Source: Phytophthora colocasiae (Eukaryota > Oomycota > Peronosporomycetes > Peronosporales > Peronosporaceae). From it: 64,000 nucleotides of DNA. Positions 1 to 10,316 of this stretch are shown here, piece by piece. The position numbers and the translations under genes were made by a program. The stretch is taken from assembly GCA_018806915.1 (NCBI GenBank), contig JAGKQI010000088.1:372001-436000 (forward strand), written 5' to 3'. Under the pieces are notes generated by a model. That model worked only from the letters and a program-made list of their open reading frames with translations, did not search any database and was not told the DNA's origin. Position 1 is the stretch's first letter; each line of letters opens with the position of its first letter.

Positions 1-1733
1 GAGTTATAGTTTGTGCCCTGAGTGGAGTTGTAGTCGTTGTAGCTCGCATCGGGGCTGATGTTGTAACCCCGATGGCTGGAGGGCTCGTCTTCCGGGATTG
101 GCGCAGCCTTATACTTGTCGGCTCGCTTACGTGGCTCGTCATCCAAGGTGTAATTACTCGCTCCGTAGTCACTGCCATAATTGCTTGCTCCGTAGAAATT
201 GCTGCTCATCATGGATGCTTGAGGATCGTAAATGTAGCCGTCTGCAGGTTTAACACTGCTAGCCTGGTTCCACCCCACCATACTACTAGCAGCGCTGTTT
301 CCACCTTGCCAGTATGACGTGCTGGTGCCGCTGACACCGCTGACGAAGCTGTTTTCGCTGGCACCGCCATCGTAGTACTGGCTATCGTCCAGCTCACTAG
401 AAGTGTCGAACTGACTCGAACCCTCGAAGTGGCTTTCAAATTGGCTTCTCGATGCGCTAAACTGACTAGCTGCCATTGAATCACGACTCGCCTCGGTAAA
501 GCGCGACTGGGCGAAGACGCTGTAGTCAGACTGCTCCTCAAGTCCGTCTTCGTCTCCATCCTCTTCCATGCTGTCCTCGTCTTCCTCATGGTACAAGTCC
601 GGATGGTCATGGTGATCTTGCAGGATGTCCGAGTATCGGGTCTCATTCTGCATACGCCGTCCATCACCGCCATTCTGCATATTAGGCAGCGCTCCAACGG
701 GTTCATATTCATCACCAGGAGACAACTGGTAGCACTTAGTGCATACTCTTGTCTTGACCGGTCCACGCTTGGTTGAGATCATCACTTGAGGAGCACAGGG
801 TTGGCAAACTACTTCACCGCACACACGACAGCGCGTCTTCCTCACAAACAGCGAAAACTTGCGTGAGCAATTTACACAGAGAGCTCTGGCTCGTTTCGGC
901 ATGAGGTCCTTCTTCCTTAACAAAGTTTGTCGTCCCATTCTCGACGTCTGGATTTCTCGACTGATAGTCACGACGGACAAAATCCGCCGCTTCAAGGCCG
1001 AATTCAGCAGGAAATGCGGCAGGCGACTGGTACTCTTGAAGTTTATCTGAAGACTGTGCATGACATCCATGTACCCCTCCTTCTCGGCCTCCACGAACAC
1101 ATATCCCGACTGATACATGCTTCCACGCACCACACCATCCACTTCAGGACAACTAGGCAGCTTGATAGAGTGCATGCTAAGCACCCATCCTCTGCGTCCC
1201 GACGCGTGTCGGAACGTGTTCTGGCACTCTAAAAAGCAATAATCTCGCTCTCTGGAGAACGCTGACGGGCCTTCATACAGCTGATACTTAGCGGAAACCC
1301 GATAATACGGGTTATTCCGGTCGCCCTGCACCAGAGAATACAGCACACCACAGTCCAACACGTCGTCCGCCTTTTTCACCAGCATTCGATCCGTTGTCTG
1401 CTGGTCAAAGTAAGCTGCCACCTCCTCAATCGATCCCATCATCGTCGTCACGCCACAAAGGAACTCGGTGCCTGCAGTACCCACACGGTCGTAGCTGCCT
1501 TCTCCGCGATACATTTGAATACCGCGAAATTTACCGGTATAATGCCACTGCACGGGTCCATCCAGCGTGTGTGCGTGATCCACAAGCGCCACAGACGCCT
1601 CCTTGGCCTTGCGGATCATATACGCGCGCTCACTGGCCGTAAGCGACGGCGGCTGCCACGAGTCGCTGCCATGGGAGTCGGCCGACGCTCCGCTGTGCGC
1701 GCGCCTTCGACTCAACGTGCGTGACTTGCCCAT
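1..1733 (-). CDS. START-like/FYVE-domain protein, 3' end outside the window
   Basis: The minus strand is open from an ATG at 1733 to base 1 (577 codons) with no stop, so the C-terminus lies beyond the window. Residues about 286-334 form a FYVE zinc finger: CVNC, then FVRKTRCRVCGEVVCQPC, then CTKC, giving eight zinc-binding cysteines; RKTRCR replaces the usual R(R/K)HHCR signature. Residues about 40-250 look like the START-like lipid-binding domain that precedes FYVE in many oomycete proteins (inference from family knowledge; the domain is divergent). After FYVE comes an acidic stretch (about 381-402) and a long Ser/Tyr/Asn-rich low-complexity tail. The expected role is binding phosphatidylinositol-3-phosphate on endosomal membranes. 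The start was chosen because it is the first ATG of the open frame and precedes a Ser/Arg-rich N-terminus. This is the only convincing host gene in the window and the best clue to the organism. Confidence 0.85.
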   Translation of the reverse strand, partial: MGKSRTLSRRRAHSGASADSHGSDSWQPPSLTASERAYMIRKAKEASVALVDHAHTLDGPVQWHYTGKFRGIQMYRGEGSYDRVGTAGTEFLCGVTTMMGSIEEVAAYFDQQTTDRMLVKKADDVLDCGVLYSLVQGDRNNPYYRVSAKYQLYEGPSAFSRERDYCFLECQNTFRHASGRRGWVLSMHSIKLPSCPEVDGVVRGSMYQSGYVFVEAEKEGYMDVMHSLQINFKSTSRLPHFLLNSALKRRILSVVTISREIQTSRMGRQTLLRKKDLMPKRARALCVNCSRKFSLFVRKTRCRVCGEVVCQPCAPQVMISTKRGPVKTRVCTKCYQLSPGDEYEPVGALPNMQNGGDGRRMQNETRYSDILQDHHDHPDLYHEEDEDSMEEDGDEDGLEEQSDYSVFAQSRFTEASRDSMAASQFSASRSQFESHFEGSSQFDTSSELDDSQYYDGGASENSFVSGVSGTSTSYWQGGNSAASSMVGWNQASSVKPADGYIYDPQASMMSSNFYGASNYGSDYGASNYTLDDEPRKRADKYKAAPIPEDEPSSHRGYNISPDASYNDYNSTQGTNYN

Positions 1734-3578
1734 GCTTCAATGCGGAATGCAGAGTGATGGTCGTCAGCCCTAAAAGGAAATGTGGAAGTGCGGAATGGTC
1801 TGTGATGGAGCGACAGGGGGTTATTATCTTCTTTTTTTTCTTCCTTGAAATGAAGCTTTGGCGTTTTACCTGCGCTGTTCGACGGAAACCGCGAGATGAC
1901 CGTCGTGAAAGTGTCGATCTAGCAGCAACGTGTGGCCTGGCCCTTGCTGCTGTCTCGCGCTCTCGCTCTCTGCCTCTGGCGGCAGCCTCGTGGCACGAGT
2001 CGTGCGTCTTATACGATGGAGCGCTGCTGCACTGAACCAGAAACACCTGGCCACGCACGCCAAATTGCTGGCTTGTTTCTGACTGGCAAGCGGCATCAGC
2101 CAATCGAGGAGAATTATCGCACTAGTCGACAATTCCGATTGGCTGTCTAGTGCGAATATTGCCGAATTCAAAGTCGTCAGTATGTAGTACACCATGAACT
2201 CTCGATCGAACGATTAGGACAACAGTGTCGGGCACAATTTGCCCAAGGTGTCCTTGGTCGATGCCACCCTGTCGCCATCGCTTGCTGCACGCTTTTGCTT
2301 GCAACTCGGTCAGCAGTGCACGATGCTGTCGAACTTACGTCGAGAAGAGCCGCATCATGTACATACTTGTACTCCTTCCAGCGGTAGTGTGTGTTGTTGG
2401 TCTGGATAGGCGTTCCGGTGGAAGTTCGGCGGCCACCGAGACACCGCGGAGTGGATCGGCGAAGATCGTAGTTTACCGCAAAGCAATGCCAATTGTATTT
2501 TGTGCATGCGACCACAGTTACTGTACATGCATGCATGTGAACCACAGCGCCGTTTAACTTTGTGGATACCGTTTACTTTAAGTACAAGATGTCCATGTAC
2601 TTGAAGTAGTAATCACAAGCACACGGTCCGACTCCAGCCCCAATGACAGTCTGCACAAACAGACAGCAACGGCGCGTCCCGCTCCAATGGCCCAAGACGT
2701 TGTAGCGGACATGATAGCGCAGTTAAAAAGCGAATCAATTGTGAATTTCAGCAATATTTACAATACAATGACGTTGAAGCAGGATCCCGTGTGTGCAGCT
2801 ATGAGCATCAATGCGAGGTAATGAAGGAAGCGATGAGGAAGCTTCGTAAACTAATGATTAAGGAAGTAGATGTAGTTACAGAAGCAGCGAGGAATGGTCA
2901 AAGTCCAACGGGTGTGCACACACGCAACTGTGAACCGAGTGGGCAGCATATACTGTCCCCACGAGTCTACCTAGTTTACCAACTTCAACTATAGCTAGCC
3001 ATACTCTTGGGCCTATAACGTCAGTAGTCTGACAGGACTCCTCGACGAAGGCTCGCCGATAGGAGAGAAGTATGCTAGCATAGTTCTCTCCAAATGTTCG
3101 TTGGCAGCGTTCACGCCTCGGCTGCGAGTCTTCCTCTTCTTGGACAGGACTTGGTCTTCATCCGGGGTAAACTCGAGGGTAGCGTCTGATGCTACCCACA
3201 TCCACTACGCGTCTGCCGTCGTCTGAATTGGCAGCAGAAGCACGATGTTGTAGTGGGCCGACAGCATGCTGACCTCTGGTGCATGCCGGAGGTGACGTCG
3301 TGTCGCCTCTGGAGCAGGGTTTGGTAATTTTCCGTAACTATTGCCGATATTGGCAATATCATATTGCCATAATTTATTGCTCCTCAACCCCAATAACATG
3401 CAATTTTTTACACAGGTCAATCTTGGCTACCGGTATAGCCAAATGTCGTTGACATGTGTGGTTGTTTTGGCAATGGATGGTAGCGAGAACTATCGCCAAA
3501 CGGGTGGTGTGGCCACGTTTGCACACAGGGCACACGGGTTATTACAGTTGCTTGTAACTGAAATACTGCTGTAGTATA
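1734..3578. other. intergenic region without a recognisable gene
   Basis: Only short ORFs occur. A 47-codon plus-strand ORF (2687-2830) and a 62-codon minus-strand ORF (3013-3201, basic KKRK patch) have no recognisable domain. Around 3340-3375 there are ATTGCC/GGCAAT inverted motifs. ATGCATGCATG and GTACAT palindromic motifs occur near 2500-2540. I see no RNA gene or complete transposon here. Confidence 0.5.
1765..1795 (-). promoter_or_regulatory. possible oomycete initiator-type core promoter of the FYVE gene
   Basis: On the minus strand, 35-60 bases upstream of the FYVE gene ATG, the sequence CTTCCACATTTCCTTTT resembles the pyrimidine-rich initiator plus flanking promoter region known from oomycete genes (TCATTT-like core followed by a T-rich element). 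No TATA box is evident. The match is by eye and weak. Confidence 0.3.
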
Positions 3579-3745
3579 CAGATTTGGACGGAAAGATGTG
3601 ACGCGTTAGGTTTTTCTTTTGTATAGCGATGGGTACGGACACAAATGTGTGACGCTTGTAGCCATTTTAGATATATAGCCAATCCGATTACGTCAAATAT
3701 AATCGAGACATGCACAATAAAATGAACCTTGGGGCAAATAAATAG

Positions 3746-3812
3746 TCGCATAATAGCTCAACCGGTAGTGACTTCTATTTTTGATAAAGTGACGAGGGTT
3801 CAATTCCCCCCA
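3746..3812 (+). other. tRNA-like pol III promoter (SINE or degenerate tRNA)
   Basis: TAGCTCAACCGGTAG (3752-3766) fits an A box and GGGTTCAATTCCC (3796-3808) fits a B box and T-arm, at tRNA-like spacing. The D and anticodon stems pair poorly and I cannot assign an anticodon. A tRNA-derived SINE fragment carried inside the pogo element is more likely than a functional tRNA. Confidence 0.4.
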
Positions 3813-3903
3813 TGGCCAAAATGGTAAAGTTAATCACTGACGAGTGACCTTGGTGCCAGGGTTCCAAGGCAACAGACTGTTGACGTCCCCTGTCCTAATT
3901 GGT

Positions 3904-4974
3904 CTACAATCCAGCTTTATGCCAAGCTCTCTTTATGCTACTTTCACTGACGGCGTCCCATGCGGCAATCACTCGCTCAACGAGGAGCTTTCGTTTCTCG
4001 GGAGCTGAAAGACGCTGAAGCTTTAGAAGACGTTCACGGAGTGGCAGATTGCTCCTTGATCCAATCATGGTAAGCTCGTAGGATAGTGTTAGGGCGCGTA
4101 GCTTCTGCTTAAAGGGCCCCATAACTCCAACATCAAGAGGCTGGAGAACAGAAGTCGTGTTTTTCGGTAGTGGGACGACCTCGGTGCCCCAAGCAGCCAG
4201 CGCCTCCTGGGCCTCCATACTAACGTGACACTTAAGATTGTCGACGTAGAGCGCAAGAGGGCCAGGAGAGCTTAGGGCGGATGATTCGGCGGATCGTTCG
4301 GCAGCGGGGCTTTTCATTTAGACGCCCTTCCAAGTCTATCTTGTCGACAATAGACCTTGAAGCAGAGCAGCCTCATAATTTTGTTTTAGGTATTCTCTTG
4401 TGAAGGTACCGTATTCTTCTCGAAGAAACGCCAGTACATGAGAGGTTTTTAGCGGAAAGTCATCTCTTCGCATGGCTTTGATCCACTGTACGAGCTCGTC
4501 GCAATGAGGAAACAAATTGTTTCTTCCCTGCCCCCCCAACGTACACTTAGATCGTCTATTGTTGCTGCACGCCTCCCTTATTTCAGCTTCTTGCTTTGTC
4601 CATCGATGCACCGCTGTCCTCGACTTGATACCGTGTAGCCTCGCGGCATGGGTAATTTTAATGCCAGCATTGATATCTTCTAGCACTTTAAGTTTAAGTG
4701 CGTTGGAATAGGCATTCCGACGGTCCCGATGGATCATGCACTCATCATCTATGTCATTGTCCTCCTCGCTTGAGTCGCTCCCAACTGTGCTATCGTCACA
4801 CATTCCCCACGTTCGCAAGCGGGTAGCGTCTGTGGTCTCCATTTCGATTCTAATTTTGAGTGGCTTGAGAGGGTTTGCCTGCGCAGTGATTTCATTGGAT
4901 ATAAAATTTGTATACTGCCTTTTTAAAAAACCTAATGTGTCGCTGTTTAGTGTCCGTCGCATCTTTCCGTCCAA
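3904..4974 (-). pseudogene. pogo-like transposase with the first catalytic region deleted
   Basis: Two minus-strand ORFs form the remnant. The upstream one (4336-4974; first ATG at 4962) has an acidic segment, then a psq/CENP-B type helix-turn-helix (near AYSNALKLKVLEDI and RLHGIKSRTAVHRWT) and a second DNA-binding module containing HCDELVQWIKAMR. The downstream one (3904-4317) holds the end of a DDE domain: LYVDNLKCHVS supplies the second Asp and LPKNTTSVLQPLDVGVMGPF the third. The roughly 100-150 residues that normally carry the first catalytic Asp are absent between about 4340 and 4280, and the frame changes there. The product should therefore be inactive; it may be a non-autonomous derivative mobilised in trans. 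Confidence 0.8.
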
Positions 4975-5131
4975 ATCTGTATTATATCAGTTGATTTGTG
5001 TGTTTTACATTAAAGGGTGAGGTATATTGTGTTACTGGATCCTGCTGGACCTGAACTCTAATATCCATTCCGAGGGTCCGTACTGGTCTCTTCAGTCGCC
5101 ACTGCGCAAAGCACAATGCTTCCTTTCCGTC

Positions 5132-8100
5132 CTACTCAACTCCTGGTACTCTTCGCTCCGATGCCAGCCAATGGTCTACATCTCCACCCCGAAGATCCCT
5201 CAAGTCCTGTGTGAATCCTATTCGTTCCTGCTCCTCTGGTTCCGCTAGAGCTACACTACGGCGTGTGTCCATAGCGTAATTCGCCAACCAATCGGCCATC
5301 TTGTTGTACTTCCGGTAATGATGACTCCAACTCTGCACCACAATCAGATCCGCCAACCTGGTCGTGATTCGATACCAGTGTTGTAGATTCCGCGCCGTTG
5401 GGAACCTCCTCAGCACCATCATCCTTAGGATGAGGGCACTATCACCAACTACATGCATCTTCTCCCATCCTTTCTCGCTCGCGTATGCGAGCAATCGTTG
5501 CAAGCCCACAAACTCCGCCTCATTGTTCGTCATCTTGCGCCTGCCTAAAGCCGTTGCTGCCGCCCACACGATGCGCGCCGAGTCGCTGGTAGGTCCCACT
5601 TCAACTATCACGCTACCGCTGCCGGCAATACCCGGGTTGCCGCGCGATCCTCCATCGAAGAATCCCACCCGCGTTATCGATTGGTGACCCGCTGGCCTCT
5701 CCCTAGACCGTAATGTGCGCCATCTGCTGATCACATAGTCCGCCACCTTCATTTTCATTACTGTGGCCGCCATTACTGGATATAAGCTGAGTCGATAGCG
5801 CTCGTATGCCTCTATCACTCCCGCCTGATATCGCTGCAGACCCCTTTCAAGTGCTAGGTCGGTCCCGCCGATTTTATGTTTTCTATCCACGTTACGCCTC
5901 CATATTGCGGTTAAAGTCACGGCACACCCTAGAGCCCACATCTCGTTGGCCACAGTTTCCAATACATCCCAGTGCTGCTTGCACGTCTCCGATCCCAATT
6001 CCACGAGCCACCTCGGGGGTCGTCTACGCTGTAATCTAAATATCTCTTCTTGCAATTCCTCGCATTGAGTAAGTGTCGAGTTTGTTTCCTCCTCCCCGCG
6101 ACCCCACCTAGAGACGAAGATATCCCAGTGTGCCCTTGCCTCTGGACATCCCCACACCAGATGCGCCGTACCGTTGTCCGTCCTCCCTTGGCATGCTCTT
6201 GCCAGGCAATGGTGTCCATTCGTCTGACCGTTCCACAGTCGCAGCCTATTGTGCTTGAGACGGACTATGGTCTGCATCTGGTAAGCAGTGATCGCTGCCA
6301 TTGAGTGAACCTGCTTCCAGCTCAGCTTCCCTACCGCGCTTGCTATCCTCTCCTCATGATTTATCCATTTCAACGAGGCGCCCTCCATTAATACCTGCGC
6401 CTTCCGCGCCCTGTTCGCCCCTACCACCTTACGATAGTCGTTCCTAGACTGTCGCCACCGCCGCTTACCAACCCATAGCAGCCTCAATTTCGTTAGCCAC
6501 GGATGTGGTACCACCCGTACCGTTTGTAGTTCTACCCCCAGGAAATTTGCTATGGTGCTTTCCACCTTTTCAATGCCTGAATCCATGTCCAATACCGTTT
6601 CTGTCGTACTCCAAGTGTGCCTTAGCTGAGCCCCGCCCTCACTAATCACCTCAAAGACGTGATGCTCGTCTTCCAGCCCATGGTCGACGTGGAGTGCATT
6701 CTCTCTCACCACCGCCGAGGCCAGCTCCGGGTAGTTGGCTAGCAAACTCAACGCTATTTCCCTGAATTTGTGTGCATCACCACTCGTCATTGGCAAGTCA
6801 TGCCCAATCGGTGTGAAGAGAATGCCTCCTCCAGCTAATCTTCGAACCATCATTACGTCTGCCACCCGTTTATTTCTGATGCCCCCAACTAGGACGCTGA
6901 ACGATTTCCACTTCACCTCGTTTCCTTGCGCGTCCATCAGCCAGATATCTCGTAATCTCAGATGCATAATCGTCTCTACGATGCATGCACCCCTCTCGTT
7001 CTTTCTAGTTATCCTTTGCTTCGTCATCATTGACTGCAGCCCCCCTCCGCATGTTACACACATGCCGTCCCTGCTCCAGGGCGTCTGCAGCCCATTGTTG
7101 TGCTTCATGGCCGCCCTCAGTCGCCCAACACCTTCTTTTTCGTCCTCCTCCGTTGTGGTTGAGCAGGATACGTGGAGTGCCAATTCCACCCATGGCCGGC
7201 CTGTCTCTTGGAGACTCTGATAAATCTTCACAGCTGGAACTCTCCTGCTTGGCGTCACGTGATAACTTGCTGTACCGTTCTTGCTTTGCATGATGATCCC
7301 CACTAGTTGTCTGAGCCTCTTGCCCGTGACCGCCCACTCACCCATTTCTGCTGCGCTCATTGCAATCAGCTCCGCCTGTATATTTGGGACGCCCAATCCC
7401 CTTCCTTTACTGGTCGCTCGGCCACACACGCTGGAATCCACCCGACTACCGCTTTTTGTGGTACTGTGAAGCTGGCCTGCCACACGAAGTTGCGAATCCT
7501 TGCCTCCGCTTGCGCGACCAGTTCCTTCGACGGCCACGCATGTCGTGCTACGTACATAAGTTTTGGTACAATAATCGCTTCCGCTATTGCTGCTCTCTGC
7601 TGCACTGTGTGTGTCTTGGTCTCCGCTAGCGCTAGTCTTACTCGCAGGGATGCAGGCCCGATCCCACGCCTCTTCCACTGTAGCTGCTGCTCCGGTGACA
7701 TGTCCTAGATACCGAGTAATTTCGGCTTCCTTGATGGGGTAATCTTCCTCCTTTTCCGGCGTCTCTGAGCGATCGTCGTTTTCAGCATCTTCTTCGCCGA
7801 GCCGTATGGCTACACACTTATGGATGTTCAGCTTCAACCCTGACACCCCAGAGAAGCGGCGAACTACTTCAATAACTTCCCTCTGCATGTGCTTATGGGC
7901 GATGTAAATTGCCGTATCATCTGCATACCCCGCTATTCTCAGCCGCGCTTTCAAATCGTCATGTTCTAGTGTGATACCTCTCAGACCCCGGCAGCTCTCG
8001 ATTTCGTCGTACAGTAAGTCCACCGCCAAGATGAACAGAAGCGGAGCAAGTGGACATCCCTGACGAATGCCACTGGAAACCTGCACTTTCCTCGACAATA

Positions 8101-10264
8101 CCCCGTTGGCCATGAATTGAACAGTCGTATTCGCATGCATCGCCCGCACTAGAGCACAAAACTCATCTGGAAAACCTTTAGCCTTGAGCACCGCCAGAAG
8201 AAACTCTCGATCTAGTGAGTCATATGCCTTGGCAAAATCCAGGAGTAGCGCTTGCGCCTGGGCCAGTTTCGGATCATTCGTGCACTGCAAGTGCGCCGCC
8301 TCCAGTAGATCAATGGCCTCGTGAATAGTACGGCCCGGTGTGAACCCGAACTGGGTAGGATGTACGATTCTCGGTATGTGGCGCCTCACCCTCCACGCCA
8401 GGATTCTAGTAAGAATCTTGTAATCGGTATTTAACAGGGCTATCGGTCTGTAGTTTCGTGGGTTGCTTCGATCACCCCCTTTCGTTATGCTGAAGATGTA
8501 TGCTACAAGAAAGCTTGCAGGCGTCGTGCTCTCTTTCAGGCAGTCATTGTACAATCTCACAAGCACTGGAGCGACCGCTTCCACGTGATCCCGGTACCAG
8601 TCATTACCCAAGGCATCTGGTCCACAAGATTTCCCCGGCTTCCCCGCCTTAATCGCTGCCCTCACCTCAGGCTCTGAGATTTCTGCTACTGTTTCACTTA
8701 GATCTGTCACCTTCCATTTTTGTCTGTGCCGCTGTAGAAACTCTGTAGTGTCTGCTGCACTCTCAGCTTTGTCGTTAAAAATCGGCTCCCAACTATCCGC
8801 CAAAATATTCGCTTTATCTTGTGGATCTCTGCGCACTCCCTCAACTGAGCTTGTCAGCGTTGGAATAATGTTGTCCCCGAACTTGGTGCAAATTCTGTTA
8901 AAGAAGTGTTTCGTTGATGCTTTGGAGCGCCCAGCGTTCTTTAGCACCAACACCCTTCGTCGTCCACGTCTTCGTGCCTCCTGCACTTGACGCAGCGAGT
9001 CCTCCAACGCCGTCCTTGACTCGTCTGTCTCCGCATCGCCATACCCACATGCCTCAATCTTCTTCTTCAGCCGGCGTATTCGCTGGCGGTAACCCTTAGT
9101 CATGCGAGCTCTTGCCTCCCGTTTTAACTGTGCCATTTCTGTGGTCAGATCTCTCTTGAATAGATCCCATGCCGTTGCTGTCTCCGCCGATCCAAGCTTC
9201 GTCATCAATTGGCGCAGTTCTTTCAAACGAGCGGTTGCTAAGTTCGACGTCGCAGCCTGGACGTATGCTGGAGCAGGATAAAGCTTTGGCCGCTTTTTTA
9301 CTCTGATGACCCCTTGTGGTGCATGGACTTCAAGGAGCACCGCTCGATGATCCGTACGACAAGGCGCTTCCGCTAGCTTCACGCTGCGCACCCATTTTTT
9401 GGCCGCTACGCGAACGTAGAATCGATCCAGCCTTGAAGTCGAGATCTCTCCGCTCTCCATTTTGTGCTTGTAAGTGTGATGTGTGCTTGCGTAGGCGTCC
9501 AACGCTCTAGCCTCTCTCGTTACCGGGAGATTGTAATGGCCCGCATCTACTAAGTCCAATTGATCTACTAGCCCACGTAGCTCCTTCGCCCCACAGTCAC
9601 GCCTAGTAGCTCCACCTCCTCTCCTGTCCTCCTTTTGGTGCAATACACAATTAAAATCTCCACCCATGATAATGTCTGCTTCCGCCGGGAACTGCACTCG
9701 ACGAAGCTGCTGAAAAAACAATATCCGTGCAGCTCCTATTGACGGCGCGTAAATATTTACCATCAAAACATCTTTCCCTTTTAGCTCTCCACGGATCATC
9801 ATCACGTGCGCATTCCAATGCTCTTTACCCCACGGCGCCGCATTCTTCATCGCTCCATAAGGGTTGACTAAAATCGCAACGCCCGCGCTCCGTCCCTTAT
9901 CTGCCGACCAAAACGACAGTTTGCTCGCCATTGTGTATCGATAACCCCACATCGCTGCGTATTTCTCCGAAGCAGTGTTGTGTTCGTACTCCTTCAAGTG
10001 TGTCTCCTGTAGGAAGACCACGTCCTTCTGTCCTCGTTCTTGTTTCTCCTTCAGCCCCTGTAAGTGCACCCCAATCTCTTCCAGGTGCGTGGCCAAGCCT
10101 CGTACATTCGTAGTCATGATCCCGATAGTGAAATCGTCTCTATGTTGCTCAGCCCTCATCTTCTGTCTTTGTCTCTGTCTCACTGTTTTCTTGTGTTTCT
10201 CGAAGTCAGCCTTCAATGCGCTGCTACGCTCCGTCCCCGTGTTCGGCAAATAATGATCTAACAT
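5132..10264 (-). CDS. LINE ORF2: AP endonuclease, reverse transcriptase, zinc finger, RNase H (1710 aa)
   Basis: Domains in order: an exonuclease-endonuclease-phosphatase domain at about 45-320 (MTTNVRG, FLQETH, GGDFNC, DRFYVR, TDHRAVL), which nicks target DNA; a reverse transcriptase at about 560-840 (GGDRSNPRNYRPIALLN, DFAKAYDSLDRE, GIRQGCPLAPLLF, catalytic YADD); an RVT zinc-binding region near 1385-1430 (ACQGR...HLVWGCPEA); and RNase H at about 1560-1690 (FFDGGSRGNPG, NNEAEFVGL, VVGDSALI, NKMADWLA), with D-E-D-D visible. The protein would copy LINE RNA by target-primed reverse transcription in the nucleus. Oddity: between about 7660 and 7398 the family-like sequence (IVPKLMYVARHAWPS) lies in another frame, so about 87 residues of the thumb region are mistranslated between two compensating indels although the ORF stays open. 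The start is the first ATG after ORF1. Confidence 0.88.
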   Translation of the reverse strand: MLDHYLPNTGTERSSALKADFEKHKKTVRQRQRQKMRAEQHRDDFTIGIMTTNVRGLATHLEEIGVHLQGLKEKQERGQKDVVFLQETHLKEYEHNTASEKYAAMWGYRYTMASKLSFWSADKGRSAGVAILVNPYGAMKNAAPWGKEHWNAHVMMIRGELKGKDVLMVNIYAPSIGAARILFFQQLRRVQFPAEADIIMGGDFNCVLHQKEDRRGGGATRRDCGAKELRGLVDQLDLVDAGHYNLPVTREARALDAYASTHHTYKHKMESGEISTSRLDRFYVRVAAKKWVRSVKLAEAPCRTDHRAVLLEVHAPQGVIRVKKRPKLYPAPAYVQAATSNLATARLKELRQLMTKLGSAETATAWDLFKRDLTTEMAQLKREARARMTKGYRQRIRRLKKKIEACGYGDAETDESRTALEDSLRQVQEARRRGRRRVLVLKNAGRSKASTKHFFNRICTKFGDNIIPTLTSSVEGVRRDPQDKANILADSWEPIFNDKAESAADTTEFLQRHRQKWKVTDLSETVAEISEPEVRAAIKAGKPGKSCGPDALGNDWYRDHVEAVAPVLVRLYNDCLKESTTPASFLVAYIFSITKGGDRSNPRNYRPIALLNTDYKILTRILAWRVRRHIPRIVHPTQFGFTPGRTIHEAIDLLEAAHLQCTNDPKLAQAQALLLDFAKAYDSLDREFLLAVLKAKGFPDEFCALVRAMHANTTVQFMANGVLSRKVQVSSGIRQGCPLAPLLFILAVDLLYDEIESCRGLRGITLEHDDLKARLRIAGYADDTAIYIAHKHMQREVIEVVRRFSGVSGLKLNIHKCVAIRLGEEDAENDDRSETPEKEEDYPIKEAEITRYLGHVTGAAATVEEAWDRACIPASKTSASGDQDTHSAAESSNSGSDYCTKTYVRSTTCVAVEGTGRASGGKDSQLRVAGQLHSTTKSGSRVDSSVCGRATSKGRGLGVPNIQAELIAMSAAEMGEWAVTGKRLRQLVGIIMQSKNGTASYHVTPSRRVPAVKIYQSLQETGRPWVELALHVSCSTTTEEDEKEGVGRLRAAMKHNNGLQTPWSRDGMCVTCGGGLQSMMTKQRITRKNERGACIVETIMHLRLRDIWLMDAQGNEVKWKSFSVLVGGIRNKRVADVMMVRRLAGGGILFTPIGHDLPMTSGDAHKFREIALSLLANYPELASAVVRENALHVDHGLEDEHHVFEVISEGGAQLRHTWSTTETVLDMDSGIEKVESTIANFLGVELQTVRVVPHPWLTKLRLLWVGKRRWRQSRNDYRKVVGANRARKAQVLMEGASLKWINHEERIASAVGKLSWKQVHSMAAITAYQMQTIVRLKHNRLRLWNGQTNGHHCLARACQGRTDNGTAHLVWGCPEARAHWDIFVSRWGRGEEETNSTLTQCEELQEEIFRLQRRRPPRWLVELGSETCKQHWDVLETVANEMWALGCAVTLTAIWRRNVDRKHKIGGTDLALERGLQRYQAGVIEAYERYRLSLYPVMAATVMKMKVADYVISRWRTLRSRERPAGHQSITRVGFFDGGSRGNPGIAGSGSVIVEVGPTSDSARIVWAAATALGRRKMTNNEAEFVGLQRLLAYASEKGWEKMHVVGDSALILRMMVLRRFPTARNLQHWYRITTRLADLIVVQSWSHHYRKYNKMADWLANYAMDTRRSVALAEPEEQERIGFTQDLRDLRGGDVDHWLASERRVPGVE

Positions 10265-10316
10265 CGAGGTCTGGTGTCCCTGTCGTAATATCCTCCTCGG
10301 TACACCTTCCTTGTGT

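Larger units (their letters stand above)
3579..4979 (-). mobile_element. pogo/Tigger-like DNA transposon, internally deleted
   Basis: Terminal inverted repeats CAGATTTGGACGGAAAGATG lie at 3579-3598 and, inverted, at 4960-4979; the match extends five more bases with one mismatch. Each end is flanked by TA (3577-3578 and 4980-4981), the target duplication typical of Tc1/mariner-pogo elements. At 1401 bp the element is shorter than an autonomous pogo. It encodes an N-terminal DNA-binding part and the C-terminal end of a DDE transposase, with the middle missing. The 3' non-coding part (3600-3900) holds a tRNA-like pol III promoter. The LINE lies immediately to the right. Confidence 0.85.

Noticed and set aside
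209..766. 185-codon minus-strand ORF and the 1630-2103 minus-strand ORF
   Set aside because: Both are shadow frames of the FYVE gene or its upstream region; the correct frame gives a zinc finger and is open to the window edge.
7005..7337. 110-codon minus-strand ORF within LINE ORF2
   Set aside because: Shadow frame; the ORF2 frame at this place is family-like and continuous.
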